Shown: positions 20,168-29,240 of the stretch, one piece after another
How positions within the stretch are numbered: position 1 is the stretch's first letter
How the letters are laid out: each line of letters starts with the position of its first letter
Position numbers and translations under genes: made by a program
NCBI RefSeq assembly: GCF_003987065.1
Contig: NZ_PIPY01000009.1
Coordinates: forward strand, 58,428 to 122,427
Length of the DNA stretch: 64,000 bases
Direction of reading: 5' to 3'
From: Pseudidiomarina insulisalsae
GTDB taxonomy: Bacteria; Pseudomonadota; Gammaproteobacteria; Enterobacterales; Alteromonadaceae
The notes under the pieces: generated by a model
Database searches by the model: none
What the model saw: the letters and a program-made list of their open reading frames with translations, nothing else
Told to the model about the DNA's origin: nothing

Positions 20168-20824
20168 ATGCGTCATTATTTTTTAGCTGTTGCGTTAGTG
20201 CTAAGCGGGTGCAGTAGCGCGCCCGCGCCACAAGTCGTTGAGCCCTACCAGCCCGTCCAGCCGCCACAACCGGCGCCGACCAAGGTAAACGGCGCGATTT
20301 ATCAGGCGCAAGTGGGTTACATGCCGCTATTCGAAGATCAGCGCCCGCGCCGGGTCGGTGACATTATTACCGTGGTACTGGAAGAGCAGGCGAATGCAAC
20401 TAAGTCGTCGTCAAGTAATGCGGCCCGCGCGAGCAATTGGAATGTTGATCTTGAAGGGCTACCAGATGCGCTGGCTGAACTTGCTGAGTATGGCTTTGAA
20501 ATTGGCAGTAGCAATGACTTCAGCGGCAGCGGCGGCGCCAGTGCCTCCAACCGTTTTTCGGGTATTGTAACGGTTCAGGTAACCGAGGTTTATGCCAATG
20601 GCAATTTACAGGTGCGTGGCGAAAAGCAATTGGCAATCAACCAGGGCCGCGAATTTATCCGTTTTTCGGGGGTAGTGAATCCGCGGTCGATCAGTGCGCG
20701 CAATACGGTGTTATCTACCGCAGTCAGCGAGGCTCGTCTGGAATATATCGGTGACGGTTATATTTCCGGTGCGCAGCGGATGGGTTGGCTGCAACGGTTT
20801 TTTAATTATGTCACGCCATTTTAA
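20168..20824 (+). CDS. flgH: Flagellar L-ring lipoprotein FlgH
   Basis: Outer-membrane L-ring subunit of 218 residues. The signal peptide ends in the lipobox LSGC (Cys at residue 15), so lipidation is expected. Conserved features include PLFEDQRPRRVGDIITVVLEE and the C-terminal VRGEKQLAINQGREFIRFSGVVNPRSI. It lies directly after flgG and 12 bases before flgI. Confidence 0.97.
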   Translation: MRHYFLAVALVLSGCSSAPAPQVVEPYQPVQPPQPAPTKVNGAIYQAQVGYMPLFEDQRPRRVGDIITVVLEEQANATKSSSSNAARASNWNVDLEGLPDALAELAEYGFEIGSSNDFSGSGGASASNRFSGIVTVQVTEVYANGNLQVRGEKQLAINQGREFIRFSGVVNPRSISARNTVLSTAVSEARLEYIGDGYISGAQRMGWLQRFFNYVTPF

Positions 20825-20836
20825 CAGCTGAGGGGA

Positions 20837-21937
20837 GTGCAGATGCGGCGCATTTTAATGGCTTGCGTTTTGGGCCTGCTGAGTCTGACAACTGCTGCCG
20901 AGCCGTTAAAGGAGCTGGCGCAGTTTGCTGGGGTTCGCAGTAACGATTTAATCGGTTATGGGCTGGTCGTGGGATTGGATGGCAGCGGTGACCAAACCAT
21001 GCAGGCGCCTTTTACCGGACAGAGTATGGTGAACATGTTGTCGCAGCTGGGGGTGACCATTCCGCCTGGTACGAATATGCAGTTGCGCAATGTGGCGGCG
21101 GTAATGGTGACCGCAGAACTGCCTGCCTTTGCCCGGCCCGGGCAAAAGCTCGACGTAGTGGTTGCATCGATAGGTAACGCGCGCAGTCTGCGTGGCGGTA
21201 CGCTACTGCTCACACCGCTGAAGGGCGCCGACGGCCAGGTCTACGCGTTGGCGCAGGGCAATCTGTTGATTAATGGCATCAGTGCCGAAGCACAGGGCTC
21301 AAGTGCCTCCATTAATCAGCAAGCGGCGGGCCGCATTACCGGCGGGGCAACCGTTGAGCGGCAGGTGGCGCTGGAGCTCGGTGCCGTTGGCGGAACGCTT
21401 GAGCTGCACTTACATGAGGCTGACTTCAGCATGGCGCAGCGGGTGACCGATCGCATTAACAGCGAACTGGGCTGGGGTACGGCGCAAGCGCTCGATGCCG
21501 GTACCATTCAGTTGCAGGGCCCACTTGAAGCCGCTGATCGTGTGCGCTTTATGGCCCAGGTAGAACAGATTGATGTCGCTGCCGTGGCAAGTCGCCCGCG
21601 CGTGGTGCTGAATTCACGCACGGGGTCGGTGGTCATTACCGGCACGGTGAAGCTGCGCCCGGCTGCCGTTGCGCACGGTGATCTGGCGGTGACCATTACC
21701 GCGCGTCCGGTAGTCAGTCAGCCGCCGGCATTCAGTGGCGGCGAAACCGTGACCGATACTGTGGCTGATATTGATATTACTGAGGAGTCCGGCAGCTTGC
21801 AGATGGTGTCGGGCGCGAATTTACTCGACGTGGTCGAGGCACTTAATAAGCTTGGTGCGACGCCCAATGATCTGATGGCCATTCTTCAGGCCCTTGATGC
21901 GGCGGGCGCATTGCACGCGCAACTGGAGATTATTTAA
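20837..21937 (+). CDS. flgI: Flagellar P-ring protein FlgI
   Basis: Periplasmic P-ring subunit of 366 residues with a signal peptide (cleavage near TTAAEP, residue 21). The conserved ELAQFAGVRSNDLIGYGLVVGLDGSGDQT segment follows, and the C-terminus has LLDVVEALNKLGATPNDLMAILQALDAAGALHAQL. Its stop codon overlaps the flgJ start by one base. The assembly chaperone FlgA is encoded at the other end of the cluster. Confidence 0.98.
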   Translation: MQMRRILMACVLGLLSLTTAAEPLKELAQFAGVRSNDLIGYGLVVGLDGSGDQTMQAPFTGQSMVNMLSQLGVTIPPGTNMQLRNVAAVMVTAELPAFARPGQKLDVVVASIGNARSLRGGTLLLTPLKGADGQVYALAQGNLLINGISAEAQGSSASINQQAAGRITGGATVERQVALELGAVGGTLELHLHEADFSMAQRVTDRINSELGWGTAQALDAGTIQLQGPLEAADRVRFMAQVEQIDVAAVASRPRVVLNSRTGSVVITGTVKLRPAAVAHGDLAVTITARPVVSQPPAFSGGETVTDTVADIDITEESGSLQMVSGANLLDVVEALNKLGATPNDLMAILQALDAAGALHAQLEII

Positions 21938-22254
21938 TGGCGATCGATGGCCCGGGCGCAACCGCGCAACTTCGTGGTATTGCCTTTGACAGTCAGGCGT
22001 TACAGCAGGTGCATGAGTTGCGTCAGCGCGACCCGGAGCAGGCCGCCGTCGCGGCAGCTCAGCAATTTGAGGCATTGTTCCTGCAACAAATGATGCAGAC
22101 CATGCGCGCGTCACAACTCGCACCAGGGTTGCTGGAGAGCTCCGCGACTAAAACCTATACCGAGATGCTTGATCAGCAGTTTGCCAGCGAGTGGTCGCAG
22201 CGGGGGATTGGTCTGGCCGACCAGCTGCTGCGTGACTTTCAACTAAAAAAATAA
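21937..22254 (+). CDS. flgJ: Short FlgJ, rod-cap domain only
   Basis: A 105-residue protein matching only the N-terminal rod-binding half of FlgJ (AAQQFEALFLQQMMQTMRAS and FASEWSQRGIGLADQLLRDF). The C-terminal glucosaminidase domain found in many beta- and gammaproteobacterial FlgJ proteins is absent, and no frame continues it downstream. Rod capping should be retained, but a separate peptidoglycan hydrolase must open the wall. The start overlaps the flgI stop (TAATG). Confidence 0.93.
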   Translation: MAIDGPGATAQLRGIAFDSQALQQVHELRQRDPEQAAVAAAQQFEALFLQQMMQTMRASQLAPGLLESSATKTYTEMLDQQFASEWSQRGIGLADQLLRDFQLKK

Positions 22255-22266
22255 CCGCCAGAGGGC

Positions 22267-22293
22267 TCAAGTTGGCGTCTGCGAAGCCGATAA
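22267..22293 (+). promoter_or_regulatory. Sigma-28 promoter of flgKL
   Basis: TCAAGTTG (22267-22274), an 11-base spacer, then GCCGATAA (22286-22293). The -10 is perfect and the -35 matches 6 of 8 consensus positions. It lies between flgJ and flgK, separating the late gene pair flgKL from the early flgB-J block. Confidence 0.88.
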
Positions 22294-22320
22294 CCTTAAG
22301 CAGATTATGAGGACACAAGC

Positions 22321-23925
22321 ATGAGTATCTTTGCCATCGGCTTAAGTGGTTTGCGCGCGGCGCAGGCAGGCCTGTATACCACCAGTAACAACATTAGTAA
22401 CGTGAATACCGAGGGGTATCATCGCGAACTTCTGACTTTACAGCCGGCGCGTACTAGCGGCGTCTCGGTCAATGCGCCGGAGCGGCAATTCAATCAGTTT
22501 ATCACCACGCGGCTGAACGCCGCGCAGTCGTCATTGGCATCACTGGATACCTACGCATCTCAGGTACAGCAGCTGGATAATTTACTGGCCGATGAACGAT
22601 CCGGCCTGAATACCGTCATGGACAAGTTTTTCGGCGCGCTCAGTCAGCTCGCCGGCGCGCCGGCTGATCCAGCTGCGCGTGAAGGGGTGCTGGGCGCGGC
22701 GCGTAGCCTGACCGCTCAGTTTCGCTCGTTTGACACCTATTTGAGTGATATTGAAGACGGCATCGATGAACAACTTAGGTTCACGGTCGACGATATTAAT
22801 AACCAGTCGGCGCAGATTGCCGAGTTGAACCGCGAAATTCTGGTAGCGCGCGCAACCACCGGACAAGCACCGAATAGTTTATTAAACCAGCGCGACGCGA
22901 TAGTACAGCAGCTCAATCAGAATCTCGATGTCAAAGTGCTGGCGCAGGAGTCAGGCTCTTATACAGTGGCCCTGGCCAACGGTCTGCCACTGGTTGCCGG
23001 TGAGCAAAGCTATCAGTTGGCGGCGCGTCCAGATGTGGCTGACCCGACCCAATTAGCACTGGGCTATGTGGGCAATGATGGCAATGTACAACAATTGCCG
23101 GAAAAGCAGGTACAGCGTGGTGTCTTGGGCGGGCTTATGGAGTTTCGCAGTGAAAGTCTGGGCAAATTACAGAATCAGCTGGGACAACTGACGGTAGTAT
23201 TTGCGCAGGCGATGAATACCCAACACATGCAGGGCACTGACTTGAATCAACAGCCTGGCGCTGCGCTGTTCAGCACCGGCGCGACCCGTAGTTACGCCCA
23301 TGACACGAATACCGGAACAGCGATACCTGAAACCACAATTGTCGATGCGCAGAGCTTGTTGGCTACCGACTTTGCGATAGCGTTTGATGGCAGCGACTAT
23401 CAGGTAACGCGTCGTGACACCGGGGCGACGGTCACTGCAAGTTTTGATACTGCAACGCAAAGCTTAAGTTTTGCCGGATTGGAGGTTAACTTTTCTGGCG
23501 CGAGCGCGGCGGGCGATCGCTTTCTGATCAAACCGCTGAGCGGTCAGGCCGCCAATTTCGAGATGTTAGTGGATGAGGGTGCACAATTAGCGGCGGGGCT
23601 CTCAAGTGCCAGTGGTGACAATGAAAACGCACTCGCTCTGGCCGAGTTGCAAAATACAGCAGTGATTGGCGGCAAGGCTACCTTTCAGCAAGGCTACGGC
23701 GCCATGGTGAGTACGCTGGGTAATCAGATTAATCTGGTGCAGGCCAATCAGGCAGCACAACAGGGCTTGAGCGAGCAGTTGGGACTGATGCAGCAGGCAG
23801 AGTCGGGGGTAAACCTGGATGAAGAAGCTGCCAACCTGATCCGTTATCAGCAGTACTATCAGGCCAATGCCAAAGTAATTGAAACCGGCAGTACCCTGCT
23901 CGACACCATTCTCGCCCTACGGTAA
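22321..23925 (+). CDS. flgK: Hook-filament junction protein FlgK
   Basis: A 534-residue junction protein (HAP1). The N-terminal SIFAIGLSGLRAAQAGLYTTSNNISNVNTEGYHRE and C-terminal LDEEAANLIRYQQYYQANAKVIETGSTLLDTIL signatures are intact. AGGA precedes the ATG. It is the first gene after the sigma-28 promoter and is exported with help from FlgN. Confidence 0.97.
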   Translation: MSIFAIGLSGLRAAQAGLYTTSNNISNVNTEGYHRELLTLQPARTSGVSVNAPERQFNQFITTRLNAAQSSLASLDTYASQVQQLDNLLADERSGLNTVMDKFFGALSQLAGAPADPAAREGVLGAARSLTAQFRSFDTYLSDIEDGIDEQLRFTVDDINNQSAQIAELNREILVARATTGQAPNSLLNQRDAIVQQLNQNLDVKVLAQESGSYTVALANGLPLVAGEQSYQLAARPDVADPTQLALGYVGNDGNVQQLPEKQVQRGVLGGLMEFRSESLGKLQNQLGQLTVVFAQAMNTQHMQGTDLNQQPGAALFSTGATRSYAHDTNTGTAIPETTIVDAQSLLATDFAIAFDGSDYQVTRRDTGATVTASFDTATQSLSFAGLEVNFSGASAAGDRFLIKPLSGQAANFEMLVDEGAQLAAGLSSASGDNENALALAELQNTAVIGGKATFQQGYGAMVSTLGNQINLVQANQAAQQGLSEQLGLMQQAESGVNLDEEAANLIRYQQYYQANAKVIETGSTLLDTILALR

Positions 23926-23931
23926 ACGGAA

Positions 23932-25134
23932 ATGACCATGCGTATCAGTACCTTAACGATGTACAACCTGAGCGTAAGCTCAATGAACCAGCAGCAGGCA
24001 GCATTTAATAAAGTGAGTCAGCAAATTGCCAGTGGTAAACGCGTCGTCAGCCTCGCCGATGATCCGCAGGCACTCACTCAGGCTTTAGGAGTGCGCCAGG
24101 CACAAGCGCTTGGTGAGCAGTACGCAAGTGCGCGAGTAGGGGTCGAAAATGCCTTAGCGCAGGAAGAAAATGCACTGAATAGCGTGACCGACATTTATAG
24201 CCGGGCGAAGACGCTGCTGGTGCAAGCTTCCTCAGAGTCTTTAGCAGATGCCGACCGCTCGGCCATCGCCAGTGAGCTGACGGGTTTGTATGACGCCCTC
24301 CTCGGTGTTGCCAATACGCGTAATGCTGACGGTCGCTATTTGTTTGGCGGTTATCAGGATGACACCGCTCCTTTTATCAAAGATGCAGGCGGCGCGGTGC
24401 AGTTCGTCGGCAGTAAGCAGGTGCGCGAGCAACAAGTTGACGGCAACCGTCGCATGGCGATGGGGCATAACGGCGCCGAGGTGTTCAGCCGCGTGCACGG
24501 GAGTGCCGGTTATGGTGTTGAGGCCGCCATGGAGAATCAGGGCGCCGCGCGATTCGGAACCATCACCATTAATAATCCCGACCACGCGAACTTCGGTCAG
24601 GCCTATAGTATTGAGTTTGTTGAGCAAGCCGGCGAGCTCGGCTACAGTGTGAATGGTGGCGCTGTGCAGGCCTATCAGCAGCCAATGCAGATTGCCCTGG
24701 ATGGCATTGAGCTGGAACTTAGCGGTACCCCGGTTGCTGGCGATCGCTTCAACGTGGCCCCGGGTGATGCGCTGAATACTAATATGTTTACCACCTTTGA
24801 GCGCGCGATTGCTGTACTGAATCAACCCAGCAATACAGAGTCGGCGCGGGCAACGCGTGCCAATCAACTGCGCTCGGGACTGCAACAACTGGATCATGGT
24901 CTGGACAATGTCCTGACCACCCGCGCTGAAGTGGGCGCGCGTCTGAATGAGCTGGAGACGCTGGAAGTCATGGGCGGCACTCGTAAGTTGTCGCAGGCGC
25001 AGACGCTTTCGGATTTGGTTGATCTTAACTATGCCGAGGCCAGCGCTGAGTACAGCCTGCGCATTGTTGGATTACAGGCGGCACAGAAGTCGTTCATGTC
25101 GATTCAGGACATGAGCTTGTTTAAACTGCTTTAA
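23932..25134 (+). CDS. flgL: Hook-filament junction protein FlgL
   Basis: A 400-residue flagellin-like junction protein (HAP3). The N-terminus (MRISTLTMYNLSVSSMNQQQAAFNKVSQQIASGKRV) and the C-terminal DLNYAEASAEYSLRIVGLQAAQKSFMSIQDMSLFKLL are conserved. It starts six bases after flgK. Its stop codon overlaps the fliR stop codon on the opposite strand by four bases. Confidence 0.97.
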   Translation: MTMRISTLTMYNLSVSSMNQQQAAFNKVSQQIASGKRVVSLADDPQALTQALGVRQAQALGEQYASARVGVENALAQEENALNSVTDIYSRAKTLLVQASSESLADADRSAIASELTGLYDALLGVANTRNADGRYLFGGYQDDTAPFIKDAGGAVQFVGSKQVREQQVDGNRRMAMGHNGAEVFSRVHGSAGYGVEAAMENQGAARFGTITINNPDHANFGQAYSIEFVEQAGELGYSVNGGAVQAYQQPMQIALDGIELELSGTPVAGDRFNVAPGDALNTNMFTTFERAIAVLNQPSNTESARATRANQLRSGLQQLDHGLDNVLTTRAEVGARLNELETLEVMGGTRKLSQAQTLSDLVDLNYAEASAEYSLRIVGLQAAQKSFMSIQDMSLFKLL

Positions 25135-25913
25135 GGCACTGCAAACCAACGATCAAGACTATTGAAACCGAGCTGGAATAATTGCTGCAGATAAGCGCCC
25201 AGCTCGGTCATCAGCACCACTAAAAGCACCATCCCCAGGGTTAGACTTAGCGGAAAACCCACTGAAAACACCGTTAGTTGCGGCGCAGAACGGTTAAGAA
25301 TCCCCAGGGTTAAATTCACAATTAAAAGCGCTGAAAATACCGGTAATGCCAGCAGTATACCGGCGCTGAATACCACCGCGCCAAAGCGCGCCAGCGTTTC
25401 AAAAAGGCCTGCTGACAGACCGCCAAGTTCACCCACCGGTAGCCAGGTAAATGAGCGCACCAGGGTTTCGATTAACAACAGATGACCGTCAATAGCTAGA
25501 AATAGCAGTAGTGCAAAAGTGTAGAGTACACGCGACAGGATCATGGTGTTAGTACCGCTGTCCGGGGCAAAAAAAGTGGCAAAGGCCAGGCCCATTTGCA
25601 AGCCGATGAACTCACCCGCTGCCTGCACTGCGGCAAACAATACTTGCAGCACAAAACCAATAGTTACGCCAATCAGCAGCTGCTCAAGCACAATACCGGC
25701 GCTGGCCCAGGAGAATAACGGCACCTGCGGTGGCGGGGGGAGCAGGGGTGCTAAAGCGAGCGCGAGCAGTGCACAAAGGCCAATTTTGACGACCCGTGGT
25801 ACGCTTGAATGGCTGAGTACCGGGGCTATTAAGAACAGGCCCATAAAGCGGCAAAAAGGCCAGAAAAACAATGTGATCCAGGTTTCAAGCTGGCCGGAGG
25901 TAATGCTCAGCAC
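25131..25913 (-). CDS. fliR: Flagellar export gate protein FliR
   Basis: A 260-residue integral membrane protein of the FliPQR export gate, with about six hydrophobic segments and the conserved GLQMGLAFATFFAPDSGTNT loop. Last gene of the fliF-to-fliR operon on the minus strand. It starts eight bases after fliQ and ends tail to tail with flgL. Confidence 0.97.
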   Translation of the reverse strand: MLSITSGQLETWITLFFWPFCRFMGLFLIAPVLSHSSVPRVVKIGLCALLALALAPLLPPPPQVPLFSWASAGIVLEQLLIGVTIGFVLQVLFAAVQAAGEFIGLQMGLAFATFFAPDSGTNTMILSRVLYTFALLLFLAIDGHLLLIETLVRSFTWLPVGELGGLSAGLFETLARFGAVVFSAGILLALPVFSALLIVNLTLGILNRSAPQLTVFSVGFPLSLTLGMVLLVVLMTELGAYLQQLFQLGFNSLDRWFAVP

Positions 25914-25921
25914 GGTGCCAC

Positions 25922-26191
25922 CTATTGCGCGATTTGCGGGATCGAGGTGAACAGCCGGGTGGTAAAGTCGACAATCAGCTGAATCAGGTAAGGCCCGAGA
26001 ATGACCAGCACAGCAAGTACGCCAAGAATCTTTGGAATAAAGGACAAGGTCATTTCGTTAATTTGCGTTGCGGCCTGAAACAGACTGATAAGTAAGCCCA
26101 GCAGCAAGGCAGTGATAAGCAAGGGTCCAGCCAGATACAGGCAAACCATCATGGCCTGGTATGCAAGTGTCATTACCTGTTCGGGAGTCAT
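25922..26191 (-). CDS. fliQ: Flagellar export gate protein FliQ
   Basis: An 89-residue two-helix membrane protein: MTPEQVMTLAYQAMMVCLYLAGPLLITALLLGLLISLFQAATQINEMTLSFIPKI is diagnostic of FliQ. It forms the export gate with FliP and FliR and lies nine bases after fliP. Confidence 0.97.
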   Translation of the reverse strand: MTPEQVMTLAYQAMMVCLYLAGPLLITALLLGLLISLFQAATQINEMTLSFIPKILGVLAVLVILGPYLIQLIVDFTTRLFTSIPQIAQ

Positions 26192-26200
26192 GGCAAGGCC

Positions 26201-26947
26201 TTAAATATAAAAGCTGGAGGCCAGCGAGCCGATAAGCAACTGCCAGCCATCGACGAGCACGAACAACATCAGCTTAAACGGCAGTGAGATAGTGGCCGGT
26301 GGTACCATCATCATCCCCAATGCCATAAGTACACTGGCAACCACAAGGTCGATAATCAAAAACGGGATGAAAATGGTAAAACCGATTTGAAACGCCGTTT
26401 TTAGCTCGCTGGTAACAAAAGATGGCACTAACACATGAAAAGGTACTTCTTCCGGGCCTGCCAGGGGTCCAATGTTAGCGATATCGGCAAACAGCGCCAG
26501 ATCAGGCTCACGGGTTTGTGCCAGCATAAATGCCCGCATGGGCTCAGACGCTGCCGCCAGGAACTGATCAAAATCGATCGAATTAGCACTAAAGGGTAGC
26601 CACGCGACTTCGTAGATTTCGTTAAATACCGGCGCCATGACAAAAAACGTCAGAAACAGCGCAAGCCCGAGTAAAATTTGATTGGGCGGGGCAGACTGCG
26701 TGCCCATGGCCGTGCGTAACAGGCTAAAGACGATGATAAAACGGATAAAGCAGGTCATCATCAACAGCACAGCTGGCAAAAAAGCCAGACTGCTGAGAAA
26801 TAATAAGGTCTGCAGCGGCAGTGACCAGCGTTGCCCGCCCTCGGCGGTGGGTTCGCTGATGACCCCGGGGATACTTTGCGCGAAGCTAGCGTCCGACCAA
26901 AATACCACTATCAGCAGCGTTAGGGTTATGAGCCAGCGAGGTGTCAT
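26201..26947 (-). CDS. fliP: Flagellar export gate protein FliP
   Basis: A 248-residue export gate subunit. I start at the ATG at 26947, which overlaps the fliO stop by four bases and gives a cleavable signal ([20 protein letters not shown]) typical of FliP; the in-frame extension to 27088 reads through fliO and is rejected. Conserved [51 protein letters not shown] is present. Confidence 0.97.
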   Translation of the reverse strand: MTPRWLITLTLLIVVFWSDASFAQSIPGVISEPTAEGGQRWSLPLQTLLFLSSLAFLPAVLLMMTCFIRFIIVFSLLRTAMGTQSAPPNQILLGLALFLTFFVMAPVFNEIYEVAWLPFSANSIDFDQFLAAASEPMRAFMLAQTREPDLALFADIANIGPLAGPEEVPFHVLVPSFVTSELKTAFQIGFTIFIPFLIIDLVVASVLMALGMMMVPPATISLPFKLMLFVLVDGWQLLIGSLASSFYI

Positions 26948-27252
26948 GGTGTATTTCCCGGCGGTACCGGGCTTAATTCGGCCAGCTTCTGAATACCCTG
27001 AGCACTGACACCTAACAACAGGCGCTGCTGCTCTACTTCGATGATCACCACACGCTCTTTGCTGCCCACAGCCAGGGAGGCAACGCATTTTATTTGCTGT
27101 TGCCGCTGCCAGGCTCCCTGTGAGACACGTTTAAATAACCAGCCACAAAGAAAAATCAGCGCGACAATGAAGATAAGCACGGTCGCAACCTGGGCAAATA
27201 ACGCCAGGTTATCGCTCAGTGGCGGTGCAGTGACTGCGTTAGTGTCGGTCAT
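26944..27252 (-). CDS. fliO: Flagellar export assembly protein FliO
   Basis: A 102-residue protein with one membrane segment (about residues 15-36, [21 protein letters not shown]) and a cytoplasmic tail with the FliO-like [29 protein letters not shown] region. FliO helps assemble the FliP ring. It overlaps fliN by four bases at its start and fliP by four at its end. Confidence 0.94.
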   Translation of the reverse strand: MTDTNAVTAPPLSDNLALFAQVATVLIFIVALIFLCGWLFKRVSQGAWQRQQQIKCVASLAVGSKERVVIIEVEQQRLLLGVSAQGIQKLAELSPVPPGNTP

Positions 27253-27605
27253 CGGTTTAATTTTTGCACCCGCTCAGAAGGGGTGACAATTTCAGTGATA
27301 CGAATGCCGTATTTGTCGTCCAACACGACAACTTCACCTTGTGCGATAAGGTAGCCGTTGATCAGAATATCCATCGGCTCACCAGCGAGACCGTCAAGTT
27401 CAACGACGGAGCCTTGTGCCAACTCCAGCAATTGCTTAATGGTAATCCGGGTGCGGCCCAACTCGACACTGAGCTTAACCGGAATGTCCATAATCAGATC
27501 AAGATCATGGGAATTGCCTTTTGACTGGGTTTCCGGTGGTACCAGCTCGTCCCAGGGGTTGTCCTGGTCCGCTGACGATTGTGGGTTGGTGTCTTCAGTT
27601 GTCAT
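27249..27605 (-). CDS. fliN: Flagellar motor switch protein FliN
   Basis: A 118-residue C-ring protein. After a variable N-terminus, the SpoA domain (DIPVKLSVELGRTRITIKQLLELAQGSVVELD ... VVLDDKYGIRITEIVTPSERV) occupies about residues 42-115. I prefer the ATG at 27605 (MTTEDTN), 11 bases inside the fliM end, over the in-frame start at 27641. Confidence 0.96.
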   Translation of the reverse strand: MTTEDTNPQSSADQDNPWDELVPPETQSKGNSHDLDLIMDIPVKLSVELGRTRITIKQLLELAQGSVVELDGLAGEPMDILINGYLIAQGEVVVLDDKYGIRITEIVTPSERVQKLNR

Positions 27606-28695
27606 GCTTAGAGTCCTTCGGTTGCAGCGGCGTGAATTCATGCTTGCGCTGGGTCCGTAATAACGATGCAGGAATACGATGTTTGTTCAGAATAGCGCGC
27701 ACGCGCAGCGCATGGCGTTGATCGACAGTGCCAAAGTCGCAATCAAGCACCGGCAAGCCATCGACCTTGGCGGTGACACTGTCAGGCATATCGATAGGCA
27801 AAACGTCGCCCGGTTTCAGTGACATTACCTGCGGTAAACGCAACGGAATTTCGGTAAAGTTTGCCACCAGTTCAACTGACGATTGCTGTAACTCGCTGGC
27901 AATCAGTTGACGCCAGACGTCGTCGTCGCGACCCCCGCCAATGTCGGCACGTAAGTTGGTGAGTTTGTCACGCAGCGGCTCGATCATGGCGTAGGGCATA
28001 CAAATGCTGAAGTCGCTTTCCAGATTACCGACTTCAAGATGGAAATTCGTGGTCACCACAATTTCGCTCGGTGAGCTGGTAATGGCTGCGAACTTGGGTT
28101 GCATTTCCGCCCGCAAAAACTGCATTTCGATGGGGTGCACGGCGCGCCAGCTTTCCTGATAAGCGTCAAGGGCCAGATTCAGCACACGGGTAATAATTCG
28201 TTGTTCGGTGCCAGTAAACTCCCTTGGTTCATTGCGGGTCATAAAGCGTCCATCGCCGCCAAATAAGTTTTCGACGATTAAGGACACCAACGGCTGCGGA
28301 AATACTACCAGCGCAGTACCGCGTAAGGGTTTCATTGACACAATATTGATATTGCATGGCGAGGGCGTGTTTTCGGCGAAGTCACTGAAGCGTTGATAGC
28401 GCACAGAGTCGACGGTAATGTCCGCGTTACGCCGCATGAGGTTGAACAGATTCATGCGAAATTGCCGCGCAAACCTTTCATTAATGACTTCTAGCGTGTG
28501 TAAGCGCTCACGAACGACGCGCGCCTGTGAGGCAGGGTCAAAGGGTTGTTGCTGTACCGTCTTTACTTTTTGCTGCTGTGTGCGCGGCTGAGTCTGCGGC
28601 TGCGGGCTTTCGTCGTCAGGCAAATCCTCGTCCACGCCGGGGTTAGCCAGCATGGCATCAAGTTCATCCTGGGAAAGCTGTTGTCCGTTACTCAT
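27595..28695 (-). CDS. fliM: Flagellar motor switch protein FliM
   Basis: A 366-residue C-ring protein. The N-terminal LSQDELDAMLA peptide (residues 7-17) binds phospho-CheY in homologues. The middle CheC-like domain contains NLFGGDGRF, and the SpoA domain is C-terminal. The CheY-binding peptide implies that the motor responds to chemotaxis even though no che genes are in the window. It is 10 bases after fliL. Confidence 0.97.
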   Translation of the reverse strand: MSNGQQLSQDELDAMLANPGVDEDLPDDESPQPQTQPRTQQQKVKTVQQQPFDPASQARVVRERLHTLEVINERFARQFRMNLFNLMRRNADITVDSVRYQRFSDFAENTPSPCNINIVSMKPLRGTALVVFPQPLVSLIVENLFGGDGRFMTRNEPREFTGTEQRIITRVLNLALDAYQESWRAVHPIEMQFLRAEMQPKFAAITSSPSEIVVTTNFHLEVGNLESDFSICMPYAMIEPLRDKLTNLRADIGGGRDDDVWRQLIASELQQSSVELVANFTEIPLRLPQVMSLKPGDVLPIDMPDSVTAKVDGLPVLDCDFGTVDQRHALRVRAILNKHRIPASLLRTQRKHEFTPLQPKDSKHDN

Positions 28696-28704
28696 AGCGA
28701 CCTG

Positions 28705-29205
28705 TTACTGCACAATAAATTCAGTGAAAAGAACATCATTAATAGTCACACTCACATCGCCCTGATAGGGCTGGCTTAATTCCTGCGCAATTACCTGTGC
28801 CAGTTCTTCCTTGCCACTTTGGTGGCTGACGCGCTCTGCCGGTTGGCCAGAAAGCAATACCAGCAGACGATTACGTACTTGTGGCATGTTCTTGGTCAGC
28901 AAATCGCGGGCGTCTTCGTCGGGTAGCTCCAGCGTCAGTCCTGCATATAACAACCGTGGACCAAACTGATCGCTGTCGAGATTCACAGTAAAGGGCGACA
29001 GTGACAGGAAAATCGGATCGCTTTCGTCTTTTTCAATTGTTTCACCGAGCTCCTGAAAAGCGACGCGCTCGGCAATTTTACGCATGTCCCAGATCAACCA
29101 GGTATTCATTGCCATCATGGCAATCACCGCAATCAGCAGCACCACCAGAAAAGGTGACTGTGAGTTGCTCGTTGTCGGTTCGTTTTTTACTGCTTTATTC
29201 GCCAT
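28705..29205 (-). CDS. fliL: Flagellar basal body-associated protein FliL
   Basis: A 166-residue single-pass inner-membrane protein. A membrane helix at about residues 19-40 (FLVVLLIAVIAMMAMNTWLIW) is followed by a periplasmic stomatin-like domain (LSPFTVNLDSDQFGPRLLYAGLTLEL). FliL supports stators under load. It lies between fliK and fliM. Confidence 0.95.
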   Translation of the reverse strand: MANKAVKNEPTTSNSQSPFLVVLLIAVIAMMAMNTWLIWDMRKIAERVAFQELGETIEKDESDPIFLSLSPFTVNLDSDQFGPRLLYAGLTLELPDEDARDLLTKNMPQVRNRLLVLLSGQPAERVSHQSGKEELAQVIAQELSQPYQGDVSVTINDVLFTEFIVQ

Positions 29206-29240
29206 TCGTTATCTCCCGTCAGATCCATGAGGTTACGCTT

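Noticed and set aside
26228..26235. GCCGATAA, a possible sigma-28 -10 element
   Set aside because: It is antisense within fliP, its -35 region AAAAGCTG is a weak match, and no plus-strand gene follows it.
26948..27088. N-terminal extension of FliP from an in-frame start at 27088
   Set aside because: It lies wholly inside fliO in another frame and lacks FliP character; the ATG at 26947 gives the normal signal peptide.
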